Assembly (NCBI GenBank): GCA_036571765.1
Contig: BROE01000022.1
Span: 6,046,187 to 6,110,186 of the forward strand
Length of the DNA stretch: 64,000 bases
Reading direction: 5' to 3'
Source of the DNA: Plecoglossus altivelis
Taxonomy: Eukaryota; Chordata; Actinopteri; Osmeriformes; Plecoglossidae
Under the pieces are notes generated by a model. It ran no database searches and had not been told where the DNA came from. It saw only the letters and a list, made by a program, of their open reading frames with translations. This document shows, piece by piece, positions 22,208-32,889 of this stretch. A program made the position numbers and the translations under genes. The number at the start of each line of letters is the position of its first letter. Within the stretch, counting starts at the first letter, position 1.

Positions 22208-22468
22208 GATTAACAGTCAGTGTTGCAGAGACCCTGTCATTTCCACAGACAAAGGTGTACTCTGCAGAGTCTTGTCTGCTGGTGTTCATGATCTTGAGCT
22301 GGTGAAGTTTTCCCTGCACCACAATCCTGAACTTTTCGCTCATTTCAATCTGCACTCCGTTTTTCAGCCAGGTGGATGGGACATTGAAATGTGACACTTC
22401 ACATTCAAAGGTGGCAACATGGGTCTCTGGGACATTAATGCTCTTGAAAGGTTTGGTGACACGCAAGG
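22208..22468 (-). CDS. ttn: Titin B exon B31: proximal Ig
   Basis: 261 bp. LRVTKPFKSINVPETHVATF, STWLKNGVQIEMSEKFRI, TSRQDSAEYTFVCGNDRVSA. One of the best conserved proximal Ig domains relative to human. Confidence 0.95.
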
Positions 22469-22567
22469 CTGGAAACATAAAACATAAATTAGTATGCTGC
22501 ATATTGTTCGAATCGTTCATTTTGTGTTCAAATGTTGAAAATGACTGATTTCAAAGTTAAAACTTAC

Positions 22568-22828
22568 ATTCAACATATAGAGACGCGCTGCACTGCACAT
22601 GTCCAACCATAGCGGTGTACTCTCCAGCCTTGTGGGTGTCCACATTTTGGATGACCAACTTGTGAGTTTTCCTCTCACACAGCATGTTGACATGCTCATT
22701 TGGTTTCAGCTCTGCATTGTTGAACATCCATTTGACAGGGATGTCATCATGGGAGAGACTCAGCTCAAAAGAGGCTGTGGCACCCAACAGCGAAGTCACA
22801 TCTTTTGGCTTCTTCACAATCTTAATTG
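22568..22828 (-). CDS. ttn: Titin B exon B30: proximal Ig
   Basis: 261 bp. IKIVKKPKDVTSLLGATASF, VKWMFNNAELKPNEHV. Donor GTAAG. Confidence 0.95.
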
Positions 22829-22914
22829 CTGAAAAAGATTATTGACATCCATGAAGTTTGTAAAACATTTACAGAACACGAAATGACAAGATCGACAGCT
22901 GGACTTGTACTTAC

Positions 22915-23178
22915 TCTCAATGTTCAACCTGGCATTAGCAGACAACTTTCCAAGTTTGAATGCATAAACAGACTCATCATGAGTGGTGCAGTTCTTAATC
23001 TTCAAGGTGTGGACCATGCCATCGACAGAGATTTCATATCTATCACTGTTGCGGAGCTCAACACCATTCTTGATCCACTGGGAGCCCTTCACATTCTCAT
23101 GAGTCAGCTCCAGACTAAACACTGCCTCCTGGGTCTCAGAGACAGTCTGGTTCTTCAGGGTCTTCTTGATTTTTACAG
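22915..23178 (-). CDS. ttn: Titin B exon B29: proximal Ig
   Basis: 264 bp. AVKIKKTLKNQTVSETQEAV, SQWIKNGVELRNSDRYEI. Donor GTAAG. Confidence 0.95.
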
Positions 23179-23499
23179 CTGTAACATTAAATATGGGAAA
23201 GTATTAAGAGCAAATATTGTTGTATTAGGGAGGGTTGTGGTTTTTAGAAGTAAGCAATGGTTTGAAATACAATCTTTAAGCTTTGTAAGCCAATATGTAA
23301 GCCAGAATGTAATAAAATGGCAAAATGTAAGCTAATGTTTTTCAAGAGCCTATTCAACTAAATTATGATTGCAAGTAATATGAGTCTCTGTGTACATACT
23401 TAAGTCATAGCAAAGTAATTGTAAAACTTTTTTTATGTTAACTTCTTTTTAAAACCTTTTCTTCATAATAGGTCAATGTCTTTTGAGGAATGTTCTTAC
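23179..23499 (-). other. Intron between B28 and B29 (321 bp)
   Basis: AT-rich; no extra exon or repeat recognised. Confidence 0.75.
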
Positions 23500-23760
23500 C
23501 CTCTACTCTCAGGTTGGCAGTTGTCTTTGAGTTTGCAACCTGGTAGGTGTATTCCCCAACGTCAGTAGCTTTGGTTATGCCAATAACAAGTCGTCTGACG
23601 GCACCAAGCTTCTCACTAATGACGTTTTCATTGAAGTCAACAGCCTGTCCGTCCTTCAGCCACTTGCCCTCAGCACTTGGGTTGGCCACCTCACACTCTA
23701 GCTTTGCAGTCTGAGAGTCAGCCACAATCAAATCACGCAGGGGTCGGTTGATGGCGCCAC
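23500..23760 (-). CDS. ttn: Titin B exon B28: proximal Ig
   Basis: 261 bp. GGAINRPLRDLIVADSQTAK, GKWLKDGQAVDFNENV. Donor GTAAG. Confidence 0.95.
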
Positions 23761-23868
23761 CTAGATTTTGAAAAGTAAGAAGTGATGTCAACTCGGTGCC
23801 CTATATACAGTTGCTTTGTTTCAATGTCTGTTAAATTTAGCAGTGTGGTGAAATATTGTGTAACATAC

Positions 23869-24129
23869 CTGACACAGTAAGCTTAGCACTGGATGTCTTT
23901 TCACCAGCTGCAAAAGCGTATTCTCCCTCTTCATCCTTCATGGCATTAATGACTGTCAAGGAATACCGCTTGCCCTTTGCCTCCATCTTGTATTTCGCAC
24001 CAGCTTTGAGGGGCTGCTTCTTGAAGGTCCAGACAGCATCAATGCCAGGATGAGAAACCTCAACCTCAAAGGTGACATTCTGAGTCTCGGTGCACACTTT
24101 ATCCTCCATGTGTTTCACGATTTGAATTT
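23869..24129 (-). CDS. ttn: Titin B exon B27: proximal Ig
   Basis: 261 bp. KHMEDKVCTETQNVTFEVEV, AVWTFKKQPLKAGAKYKM. Donor GTATG. Confidence 0.95.
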
Positions 24130-24221
24130 CTGTTGGAATACGTTATATTAGTGCTCAAATTGGATAGTTTTTCCTATGTTTTTTAAAGAAATAAAATGCA
24201 TCACTTGCTAAATATTCTTAC

Positions 24222-24485
24222 TTTGGACTGTTAATTTGCAGCTTGTGTCAGCTCTGCCAACGACTAGCTTGTAGTTTCCTTCATCTGAAGCAAAGGACCT
24301 GTTCAATACCAGGCGCTGTTTGGTTCCCTTTGCAACCATCTGGATCCTCTCGCTGGGCATAACAAGCTTGTCATTTTGGTACCACTTCACAGAGCTGATA
24401 TCTGCAGCAGAGATCTTAGCCTCCATAACGGCCTTGGTTCCCTCAACTGATGTGACATCCTTGAGTGGTGCCAAAATGCCAATAA
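24222..24485 (-). CDS. ttn: Titin B exon B26: proximal Ig
   Basis: 264 bp. IGILAPLKDVTSVEGTKAVM, VKWYQNDKLVMPSERIQ, GTKQRLVLNRSFASDEGNY. Donor GTAAG. Confidence 0.95.
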
Positions 24486-24569
24486 CTGTAACACAAAAAG
24501 CAAGCAATTTGGAAAATGTGTAGAGAGTAACTGTGTAAATCTGAAAATGGATGTAAAATATGAACTCAC

Positions 24570-24842
24570 CTTGAATTGTCAGTTTTCCGTTAGTGGAGAT
24601 GTCTTGGGCAGGCACCACAAAGGAGTACATTCCGTTGTCATCCTTGTTGGTATCCTCAATCAGTAGCTTGTGAGTGAGTTTATCAATTACAATGTGGATA
24701 CGATCTGAGGCAGTGATAGGTTTACCATTCTTCATCCAAGACCCCTCAACATTTTCTTGAGAGAATTTGACTTCCAGCTGAGCAATGTCACCCTCACAAA
24801 CCGTCACATCAGACAGGGGTTGCATCAGAGTTACAGGACGCA
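24570..24842 (-). CDS. ttn: Titin B exon B25: proximal Ig
   Basis: 273 bp. LRPVTLMQPLSDVTVCEGDI, WMKNGKPITASDRIHIV. Donor GTGAG. Confidence 0.95.
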
Positions 24843-24976
24843 CTAAAAGAGAAAATTGTGATAAGATTCAGATTTCCATGATCAAATCAACAAAGTATGT
24901 TCAAAGTTCAGCAGCCTCAAATATATTGTATCTACAGAAAATAAACAGATAATTTCTTACTAATCATAAAACTCAC

Positions 24977-25243
24977 ATTTCATCTTCAGGGAAGCACTTG
25001 TCTTAAATTCGCCAACAACAAATGTGTATTTGCCCTGATCTTCCTTCTTCACATCTTTCACAGATAGTGAATGTCTTCCACGACGGGAGGAGATAACGTA
25101 TTTGCTGCTGGGAGTGATCTCCTTTTTCTCAAAGTACCAGGTGCCTTCAGCATCCTCACGTGACACGATACATTCAAACTCTCCAGAGTAAGTTTCAGGT
25201 ACCTCTGTGTTGTCCAAAGTCTTTACTAATTCCAGTGCAGCAC
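24977..25243 (-). CDS. ttn: Titin B exon B24: proximal Ig
   Basis: 267 bp. VPETYSGEFECIVSREDAEG, WYFEKKEITPSSKY, GRHSLSVKDVKKEDQGKY. Donor GTGAG. Confidence 0.95.
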
Positions 25244-25551
25244 CTATAAGCGTATGTGTATAAAGAATAAAAGAAGATGAGAACGATTAAATTGGAGGTC
25301 TAAAATAAAACTAATCAAACTTCTTGAAATACATGCATTCATTCATGTAAACTCACATGTATAAATGCATCTTTAAGGATTTTAACGTTGCAGAAAAAGT
25401 TTTATATGCTGTATTAAAATGGCAAAAAGATATGAAGGAAATGTGTGCCTGGAAAGTTTATTAAAAAGCAAATCTTTTGATCAAAAATAGATCAGAGGCG
25501 ATGGTGTAGAGGTGGATATTAAATCAAATACTTAATGGTAAACTAACATAC
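25244..25551 (-). other. Intron between B23 and B24 (308 bp)
   Basis: AT-rich, no feature recognised. Confidence 0.75.
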
Positions 25552-25833
25552 CTTCGACATTGAGTCTGGCTGTGGTTCTGATATTGGTGTCCTCAACGAC
25601 AGCACAACTGTATTCTGCATCATCCTTCATGCCAATGATGAGCACAGAAAGGAAGTGAACCTTTCTGTCTGAATGCATCCTGTATTTGTCTCCAGAGAAA
25701 ATCTCCACATTGTTTTTCAGCCATTTGACTTTGACAAAAGGCTCATTGGTTTCACATTCAAAGGTAGCCATGGTGTCCTTCTCGTTAGCATTGGTATCTT
25801 CCAGCTCTTGAGTGAAGGTAATCACTGGCTTTC
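25552..25833 (-). CDS. ttn: Titin B exon B23: Ig, start of proximal tandem array
   Basis: 282 bp. KPVITFTQELEDTNANEKDT, VKVKWLKNNVEIFSGDKYRM. First I-band proximal Ig after Z10; highly similar to the human domain. Confidence 0.95.
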
Positions 25834-26037
25834 CTGAAGAGTAAAGAATGAATCAGGAATGCAGTGATTTACAGTATTTCAAACTACTTAGCTCATTTTG
25901 GCACATACTGTTTGTTATAAAATACAGTGCCATGACGATGCTTGACAGGATTCAATTTATTGATAAATTGAAACCGTAATACTATTCATAAACACAATTA
26001 GACTAGAAGTATTACATCCAATGTTACTCATAATTAC

Positions 26038-27737
26038 CTTGCACCAACAGGAAGGCATGGCTTGAAGTTTCCCCAGCAATATTGATGGCTTTAACCATGA
26101 CGCTGGCGGAATCTTCAGCTGTAACATCGCGTATCACTAATTCACATACATGATCCTCAGGCCAGTACCAGTAGACGCGATCCGTTTTCTCAAGCAAAAG
26201 ACCATTCTTGAACCACTGGCACTCAGGATCTGGTTTACCAATCACCCTGACTCTGAAACGAACCTCATCCATCAGGGAAACTGTCTGGCTTGCAATACGC
26301 TCAATGATCTTTGGAGCTTCCATGCTAGGAGAGAGCTTGAATTTCTCTGGTTTGACTGAGGGAGCGGTGACCTTGCGTGCTTCTTCCTTCTTCTTTTCAG
26401 CCTCAGACTTCTCTTTCATATGATGAAGAAGTTCTTCCTTCCTCTTCTTAAGCATGCCCTCATAAGACTCATCCTTCCTGCGAGACTTCAGCTCCACAGC
26501 AGTGATGGCCTCATAGTAACCCTCCTCTGTTCTGCGCTTGAATTTATTCCTCAACTCATCGGTCTCCTCTGTGGATTTTTCATGGATCACTCTCTCCGTC
26601 TTCTTCAGCTTCACAACCTCTTTGGGGCGAGTGTCGTCATCAGGTTTTTCAACCTTCACAACTTCAAAGGATACTCTTCCAGGTTCTGGTGCAAGGCCTG
26701 GTTCTAGAGCCTTGGCCTCAGGGGCACGGCGAAGGACAGATCTGAAGTCTTCTTTCTGAGTAATTTCCAGCTTAACTTTATGCTCAGCTGTACCAATGGG
26801 GTTCTCTGCCACCACTCTCACTTCTCCTGAATCGTATGACTTGATATCTACAATCTCTAGGTAGTAAATACCATCATAGTGAAGTCTCATTCTCTTGCTC
26901 TTGCGAATGAGTTGACCGTTAAGGTACCAGTTAACCTTTGGAGTAGGATAACCAGTCACTCTACAGCGGAATTTTGCAGCATCACCTTCCAGTACTCTGG
27001 CAGGCTCAGGAACAAGAACAATCTCTGGCTTTGTCTTCTCTGATCCTTCATCTATACTAACTCCAGAAGGACCTCCTTCATGAGCTATACGCTCCATCTC
27101 ATCAATTCTTTGGATTCCCTTCCTGCCCTCAGGTAGCTGAGTTTCCTCCACCAGGCTCTTCTCGTCCTTAACAATCAGGGTAGCTGAGGTCTGGTCAACT
27201 CCAAACTTGTTAGTTGCTCTGCAAGTGATGACACCACTGTCTCTGGCATATGCAGCTTCAAAGTCAAGACTGCAGTAGCCAAATTCATTGACCATGCGTA
27301 GCCTGTTTGCAGCTGCCAGAGGTTTGCCATCATGCAGCCATTCAACCATCATGGTGGGGTCTCCAATAGGGGTAAGTCTGCATTCAAAATGGACGGGACC
27401 AAAACGCTTAAGTCTGACGGAAGTCAGCTTCTTCTTAAACTGTGGCTTCTGTTGTTTCTCTTTGTCATAAAGGTCACCCTCCTCCCACTGATCTTGTCCA
27501 TAACGGAGATGCAAGGGTTCCAACTCTGGAGGAGCAATATCCTTTGCCTTGTAGGTTCCCTTGGGAATAATAAGCTTCCTTTCAGGCTCAGGTTCAGCAA
27601 AGTCCACCTCAACATTGACTCTGCAGCGAGTGGTATCTCTTCCAGCTTTGTTGATGGCTGTGGCTGTGTACCAGGCGCTATCAGAACTGACTGGGGCAGG
27701 GATCTGGAATTTGGCCTCTCCTTTGGTGCCTTCAATC
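26038..27737 (-). CDS. ttn: Titin B exon B22: end of Z7, Z8, Z9, linker, Z10
   Basis: A 1700-bp exon. It finishes Z7 (DSAWYTATAINKAGRDTTR) and runs through EPEPERKLIIPKGTYKAKDI, Z8 (MVEWLHDGKPL), Z9 (KVNWYLNGQLIRKSKRMR), a charged helical linker (KFKRRTEEGYYEAITAVELK) and Z10 (ECQWFKNGLLLEK, DRVYWYWPEDHVCELVI). Human Z8-Z10 bind obscurin and filamin-C at the Z/I junction. Conservation to mammals is very high. Confidence 0.95.
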
Positions 27738-27835
27738 CTAAAATAACATTTTTATAAATTACTTTGATCAAACAAGCACTGCATTACTGTATAGTTTTTA
27801 AATCAAGTTTAAGTCAAGATTAGAATAAAACATAC

Positions 27836-28004
27836 TTGATATTTGGGTGCTTATGTGGGGAAATGATATCACTGTTTTTCAGCCAAACAATGTCAGGCAG
27901 GGGGTTTCCGATGGCTTTGACCGCCAACTCAACCAGAGTGCCTTGCTTAACACTGATGTTCTTCAGCTTGTCAGTAAACTGGGGTCGAACCAAGTTTTCT
28001 TTAG
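27836..28004 (-). CDS. ttn: Titin B exon B21: first half of Ig Z7
   Basis: 169 bp. ENLVRPQFTDKLKNISVKQG, NPLPDIVWLKNSDIISPHK. Continues in B22 at phase 2. Confidence 0.93.
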
Positions 28005-28159
28005 CTGAAAATTATGAAGAAAAGAAAGTCCTCAGTCAAGCATGAGTCAGAAATATCGTGCCTTATAATATCAGCAAAATATAAATTACTTTTATTTTCA
28101 TTGTCCATATCCATAAATCTAATTAAACTAAGTATGCAAATGCAATGACATTGTATTAC

Positions 28160-28324
28160 CATCAACGGTTAAAGTCATGGAAACAGAGGTTCTTCCAGCT
28201 CTGTTCTGTGCAACAACATTCCACTCTCCAGAGTCATGGGGCATTGCTGGAACCACAATCAACGACTGAGTTCCATCCTCCTTAACGACTATCTTGTGGG
28301 TGTAGTCATTGACTACTTGTTGTC
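28160..28324 (-). CDS. ttn: Titin B exon B20: second half of Ig Z6
   Basis: 165 bp. QQVVNDYTHKIVVKEDGTQS, GEWNVVAQNRAGRTSVS. Phase 1 both ends. Confidence 0.94.
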
Positions 28325-28418
28325 CTGAAATGAAAATGCAATAGAGGAGGATAAAGTTGTCATATTTCATAAAAGGTCCTATGGTGACATGTCACATCCA
28401 GACTCGAAAGTCACTTAC

Positions 28419-28639
28419 CGTTGTGGAACCAATATGTGTCAGGCATTGGTCTACCAACAACTTTCAGGTCAAATCTTGCTGTTTGCCCCTCAGCACACTT
28501 GAATGAGGAAGGCTTCAGGACAAAGACAGGCTTGTACAGCCTTTCCAACTGACTCTCGTCTGTTTCATCCAGCCTGCGAGCAGGAGAGCGACCAGGAGAG
28601 CGACCAGGAGAGCGGCTCAAAGATCGGGGGGATGTAGAT
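28419..28639 (-). CDS. ttn: Titin B exon B19: SPGR repeats and first half of Ig Z6
   Basis: 221 bp. SRSPGRSPGRSPAR matches the human SPAR/SPGR phosphorylation repeat; then LDETDESQLERLYKPVFVLK and the start of Z6 (FDLKVVGRPMPDTYWFHNG). Confidence 0.94.
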
Positions 28640-28741
28640 CTGAAAACATATGAATTCAGTGATGCTTTGCAGTCTTATATCTCTGATAACAGAATGTGTA
28701 TCAACCAGTTTTAATAGAGTACAAATAGTTTGAAATCTAAC

Positions 28742-28983
28742 CTAATTCTCTGCATTGCAGGCTGCGGTGTATATCTCTGAGGTCCCCCTACTGCAGTTGA
28801 CACCACAAAAAGCTTCCCAGAGCTCACAGAATTGCCATTCATGTTACTGGCCAACGCTGTGTAAACACCCTCATCTTCAGGCAGCACCACAGGGAGACGG
28901 AGACTGGCTCGTCCATCCTGGAGAACCTCCATCTGGTAACGGCCGCCATGACGGATACGCTTTCCATCTTTGTACCATGCGAT
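28742..28983 (-). CDS. ttn: Titin B exon B18: rest of Ig Z5
   Basis: 242 bp. IAWYKDGKRIRHGGRYQMEV, GVYTALASNMNGNSVSSGKL, then the linker toward the SP repeats. Donor GTTAG, phase 2. Confidence 0.93.
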
Positions 28984-29093
28984 CTTCCAAATGACAAAGC
29001 AAAGAAATGATTGATTAATGTCTAAAATGAATTTCTTGTCAAGTTTATTTTTAAAAGTACTATGCTTCTGATAAGTTTAGATAAATTTAGCAC

Positions 29094-29321
29094 CTTAGGA
29101 AGTGGATTTCCTGTCATTTTGCAATGGAAAGTGACCCCCATTCCCTCCATGATCCTGTAGTGTTTGACTGGAGTGGCAAAGGCTGGCTGTACAGCGTCTT
29201 CTTCAGCAGCAGTCATCATCTCTTCTCCATCCTCGATAACTAGTTCCTGGTAGGTGATCTTCATGATGGTCAACTGAATCTCATAGATGATTCTTTCTTC
29301 AACAGCTGATATTTGGAATTC
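29094..29321 (-). CDS. ttn: Titin B exon B17: linker and first part of Ig Z5
   Basis: 228 bp, phase 0. The linker EFQISAVEERIIYEI is followed by HYRIMEGMGVTFHCKMTGNP, then LPK; the Ig continues in B18. Confidence 0.93.
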
Positions 29322-29415
29322 CTAAGTAGAACAAAACATTTTAAAACAAACATGTTAGCTATTGCTGATCATCAAACCTTTTAAAATCATTACAATTATA
29401 GACTCATCTAATTAC

Positions 29416-29573
29416 CTGCTCGGAGACAAATGTTTGCATCATGCCTCTCTGCTCCATCCCATACTCGCTCACAACAACAGGGGGCACAGCTCCCACTTTG
29501 GGCTCCTGCACTATTGTAGTCACTTCAGTCTTGAATGTCACTTCCTGTTTTTTCATGTAGGCTTCATATTCCT
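29416..29573 (-). CDS. ttn: Titin B exon B16: Z4-Z5 linker
   Basis: 158 bp, phase 1 to 0. EYEAYMKKQEVTFKTEVTTI, VQEPKVGAVPPVVVSEYG and a QTFVSEQ end. Matches the human insert with QEPKVGETAPGFVYSEYE. Confidence 0.9.
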
Positions 29574-29680
29574 CTGTAAACCAACATTTAGTAGAATCAT
29601 CAGGTTACTGATCACCATTTACTTAGATAGAATTACCTAGATAGGTAGAAGTTGCTGAATTCAACTTGTATTTTACTAAC

Positions 29681-29823
29681 CTTCCTCAAGCAGATTGGCT
29701 GAGGCTGAGGCTTCTCCAAGCTGGTTTTTGATAAAGATGGCGTACTCTCCCGCATCATCAGCAAATGTCATAGAGATCTCCAACCTGCACTCCCCAGTCT
29801 CCTTCTTGTAGGCAACTTTATAT
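29681..29823 (-). CDS. ttn: Titin B exon B15: second half of Ig Z4
   Basis: 143 bp. YKVAYKKETGECRLEISMTF, DDAGEYAIFIKNQLGEASAS. It completes Z4 and ends NLLEE. Donor GTTAG. Confidence 0.92.
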
Positions 29824-29912
29824 CTAATTGATTGATACAGAGTACATGGTGATTAGCATAGTGAAAACTCAGTTTTCACTGTCAATAAAATGTGACAATG
29901 TGTACCAAGTAC

Positions 29913-30134
29913 CTGTATCCAGTTGTAAGAGGTACCCCACTTTTCTTCCAGATAATGTGGGGCTTGGGGCTACCTCCAATCTGGCACTCAAAGACGACAC
30001 TTCCTCCTTCCACCAACTTTTGTATAGTAGGTTTTCTGATGAAGAAGGGAGCAGCAGCTGCAGCTCCAGTTTCCACAGACTCTGCAACCCCGCTCACCTC
30101 CGACATGGTTTCCTCCTTTGATTCAACTGTCATT
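29913..30134 (-). CDS. ttn: Titin B exon B14: linker and first half of Ig Z4
   Basis: 222 bp. An Ala-rich linker (VETGAAAAAPFF) leads into IRKPTIQKLVEGGSVVFECQ and PHIIWKKSGVPLTTGYR. Phase 2 both ends. Confidence 0.93.
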
Positions 30135-30224
30135 CTGAAAGATCAAGTTTGTCATAAAAGTTAATACACTCTAGAAATGAATTTATCTACAAGAGTTCAA
30201 ACTAAGAGAATAATTTATTCTCAC

Positions 30225-30294
30225 TGTTTCTCATGAACAATTGTCTGTTCAGTGACAGCACCCAATTCCTCTCTGCTTTCAATTTCTTCTGACA
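30225..30294 (-). CDS. ttn: Titin B exon B13: short linker exon
   Basis: 70 bp. VSEEIESREELGAVTEQTIV HEKQ. The donor is GTGAGA after AAACA, moving the frame to phase 2; matches the human VSEEFEKETTAVTEKF segment. Confidence 0.85.
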
Positions 30295-30394
30295 CTGCAA
30301 TGGAAAAGAAACATTTAGCTGTATTCTTATGCTTTGTATTCAACATTGGTTTGATTTTGTTGTAGAATAATAGCTATGTTCTATGTTCACTTAC

Positions 30395-30653
30395 CTTGAA
30401 CAAGTAGGTAGCAGGATGTGCTGATTGTTCCGGCCTCGCTGGTGGCGGTGCAGGTAAAGCGACCGCTGTCCTCAGCAAAGGCCTCACGGATTACCAGACG
30501 AGCAAATCCACTCTCATAGGTTATCTGGAAGTCAATTGAACTCTCGATTCTGTAGTCCTCTCTAAACCACATGATGACAGGGGTAGGGTGACCACTGATC
30601 TGGCACTCCAGAGTCACAGATTCACCCTCTGTCACAGTCAAGTCCTTCAACGC
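30395..30653 (-). CDS. ttn: Titin B exon B12: Ig Z3
   Basis: 259 bp, phase 0 to 1. LKDLTVTEGESVTLECQISG, PTPVIMWFREDYRIESSIDF and GRFTCTATSEAGTISTSCYL closely follow human Z3. Confidence 0.95.
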
Positions 30654-30733
30654 CTGAAAACAAATCCATAAAAAAGTATTAATCTTTGTTAACTGAAGTA
30701 GCTTCAAAAAGGTACAAGTAATGAATTACTTAC

Positions 30734-30799
30734 AGCCAAAAGAGTAGGTGGGACCACGCTTTCCTCCAGAGTTGAAGGAACAGCGGCTGTCTCCACAAC
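30734..30799 (-). CDS. ttn: Titin B exon B11: short exon before Z3
   Basis: 66 bp, 22 codons, VVETAAVPSTLEESVVPPTL then LA. The VPPTL motif aligns with the human VTPPTLVSGLKNV lead-in to Z3. Donor GTAAGT. Confidence 0.88.
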
Positions 30800-31005
30800 C
30801 TATGGATGTACAAGATCTCTTTGTTAGACCCAGTACTGAATGAAAAGTGTCTCCAACTTCTCTTGCTGTGGACTAAAATGAAAACATGCTGCACAAAAGG
30901 GGAGGCTGGGAAAAAATGACCTAAAGGAATAGAGAGTTTGTGAGTATCTAGAAAGGAGAACCATTAGAGACTGAAGAAGAGGGGGGAAAATCTGACGTTA
31001 CAAAC

Positions 31006-31254
31006 CTGTGCTTCCCAATCCTCATATATTTGCTCCATGCCCCCTATATATCCTGTCCCTGTCTGTAATTGGGTGTCGAAATATGTCTGATATCTGTCAG
31101 TAATATCTTTAAATGGAGGAGGGGTAGACTCTGGAATCGTTCTTGTCTCCACGGTCTTATGAGACGGAGGCTTGACTGGCTTGATGATCTTATGTGCAGA
31201 GGTAGAGGATAACTCTTTCTGCAGTGTGGCAATAGCAGAGCCTGTTCTTGAAAC
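31006..31254 (-). CDS. ttn: Titin B exon B10: Z-disc linker
   Basis: 249 bp, phase 0 both ends. VSRTGSAIATLQKELSSTSA matches human SIAGSAIATLQKELSATSS; it then continues KIIKPVKPPSHKTVETRT. Low-complexity, unfolded-looking linker. Donor GTTTG. Confidence 0.9.
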
Positions 31255-31762
31255 CTGACCAATCCAAGGAGAATTTTATTATGATCACAAATCAGAACAA
31301 TACAAAATTGTGTTTGTTTAATTGAATTATTATTTTTGCCACAGGAAAGGGGATCTATGTTAGTTTTATTAATCTAATAATTAATTTAAAGACTACATTC
31401 AACTAAGTTCTAGCGAACTCAAAACAGGATTTTATGTTTTTAGTATAGAGTACCTTTTGATTAATGAAACTATAACTTGAGGGGTTAAATCTCATACCTG
31501 CGGTGTTACACTGTGTAAATATTTATTAGAAGAACTGTTACTTCTGACAATACATTTGCATTTACATCTCAGACAAGCAGTTTTATTTTTTACTTAGTAT
31601 TTATAGTTGTAGTTTACTTATTGTTTTTTTTATTGAATCAATCATTTTGGCACACCATATACTTCTGACAAAGTATATAGTTGGGATTTAGGATTGATTT
31701 CCCATACTTATTATAAACATTTGGTTATGCTCCACTGCTTGCCTGGAGTAGTCTGAGCTTAC
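31255..31762 (-). other. Intron between B9 and B10 (508 bp)
   Basis: Strongly AT-rich. No coding frame or element recognised. Confidence 0.75.
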
Positions 31763-31876
31763 CTCATAACTATAGTCAGGTTTAGGAACAGTGACTTTTG
31801 AAACTGTAAAATGTGGGATTGGGGATGGGGCAAGGGCAGTATCCACATGGGTGGTAGTTTCAGTACTTCTTTGCAT
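31763..31876 (-). CDS. ttn: Titin B exon B9: Z-disc linker (PHFTVSKV type)
   Basis: 114 bp, phase 0 both ends, 38 codons. PIPHFTVSKVTVPKPDYSYE matches human SPHFTVSKISVPKTEHGYE, between the Z-repeats and Z3. Confidence 0.92.
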
Positions 31877-31959
31877 CTAAAGTAACCAACAGAACAAATG
31901 ATCACATATCTGTAAATTACATATTAAAATAAGTATTAAGAACGCAAAGATGGAAACAC

Positions 31960-31981
31960 TGTTGTTGTTATTATTATTATT
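31960..31981. repeat. Intronic GTT/ATT trinucleotide microsatellite
   Basis: On the plus strand, three GTT then four ATT units, followed by a T-run, just downstream of exon B8's donor. Confidence 0.85.
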
Positions 31982-32008
31982 GTTTTTTAACGTCCAAAGC
32001 CCTCTAAC

Positions 32009-32248
32009 CTGGGAGACCTGCAGGCTTTGCTCAGGGGTATAGGTGTGGATAGCTGTTGGCATTTGTGTTGTCACTGTCCGGGTTGTTACATGTTGCTCTG
32101 TGGCCAGCATTTGCTGCTGTTTCAAATCTGTTTCTATAGTTTCCTCTTCAGCATGACCACCCTCTGCATGCACAGGCTTCCGAACACGTGCTTGGTCGAC
32201 AGCAGCCAGCACTGTAGCCACCGCATCAGCCTTTTTCCCCCCCTCACC
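32009..32248 (-). CDS. ttn: Titin B exon B8: the only recognisable Z-repeat (Zr7 type)
   Basis: 240 bp, phase 0 to phase 0. Encodes GGKKADAVATVLAAVDQARV, nearly identical to the last human Z-repeat (Zr7), which binds the EF34 domain of alpha-actinin. A Gln/Thr-rich tail follows. Human titin carries up to seven Z-repeats; only this one is seen here. Donor GTTAG. Confidence 0.93.
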
Positions 32249-32889
32249 CTGGAGACAACAAGCAGCGGGTGTCAGACAGCACATAGATCTCAGACCATCC
32301 ATGGCAGTTGAAACTAGACCAACAAGATATTGTGTACATGAAAGCAGAAAAAAACATTTAACAAGACACATTGCGTTGGGTTAGCACTTTGTTTAGTACC
32401 TTGTTGTGTGAACAATGTCATACAGTACCACTGTGGCAAATCAAAAGTATGAGTCACAGGACTTTGTCCTAAGGTGCTCTACTTCATCTTCATTATCTTT
32501 TGCAAAACATTTGAAATTGACAAGATGAGGAAAAGAAAATCAGTTGTTGTCCATGCATATTGCTGCTTTTGGCCAATGCTGCTACCCCCTGGAGCATGTG
32601 TGAACAGAAATTATCCACTGCTCCATAACTGTAGCCAAGCAGCTATCACCCTGGTTGTGTTGACCCTGAAGTATGTTAGTGGAATTAAAAGCTATACATC
32701 ACTCACACTAGCAGACATCGCCATGATGGTGATACACAGAAATCATCTCAATCATTAATATGTTGCTCATTCAAACATTCTGTCATGCGTCACAACACTG
32801 CTCAAGAACTTTGTAATGGCATAGCAGTCCACCACTAGGGGGCTCTTGTTCAATAAAGTTGATGTGGTCCCTGGTGAGACTTGACTCAC
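32249..32889 (-). other. Intron between B7 and B8 (641 bp)
   Basis: In mammals several Z-repeat exons occupy this place. I searched the minus strand and found only one faint Z-repeat-like stretch (VAALAKSS) without a proper exon context. No convincing extra exon. Confidence 0.6.

Noticed and set aside
32530..32600. Minus-strand GVAALAKSSNM after a CTCCAG acceptor in the B7-B8 intron, faintly like a Z-repeat core
   Set aside because: Only a few residues resemble the Z-repeat, the frame soon reaches a stop, and no suitable donor follows.
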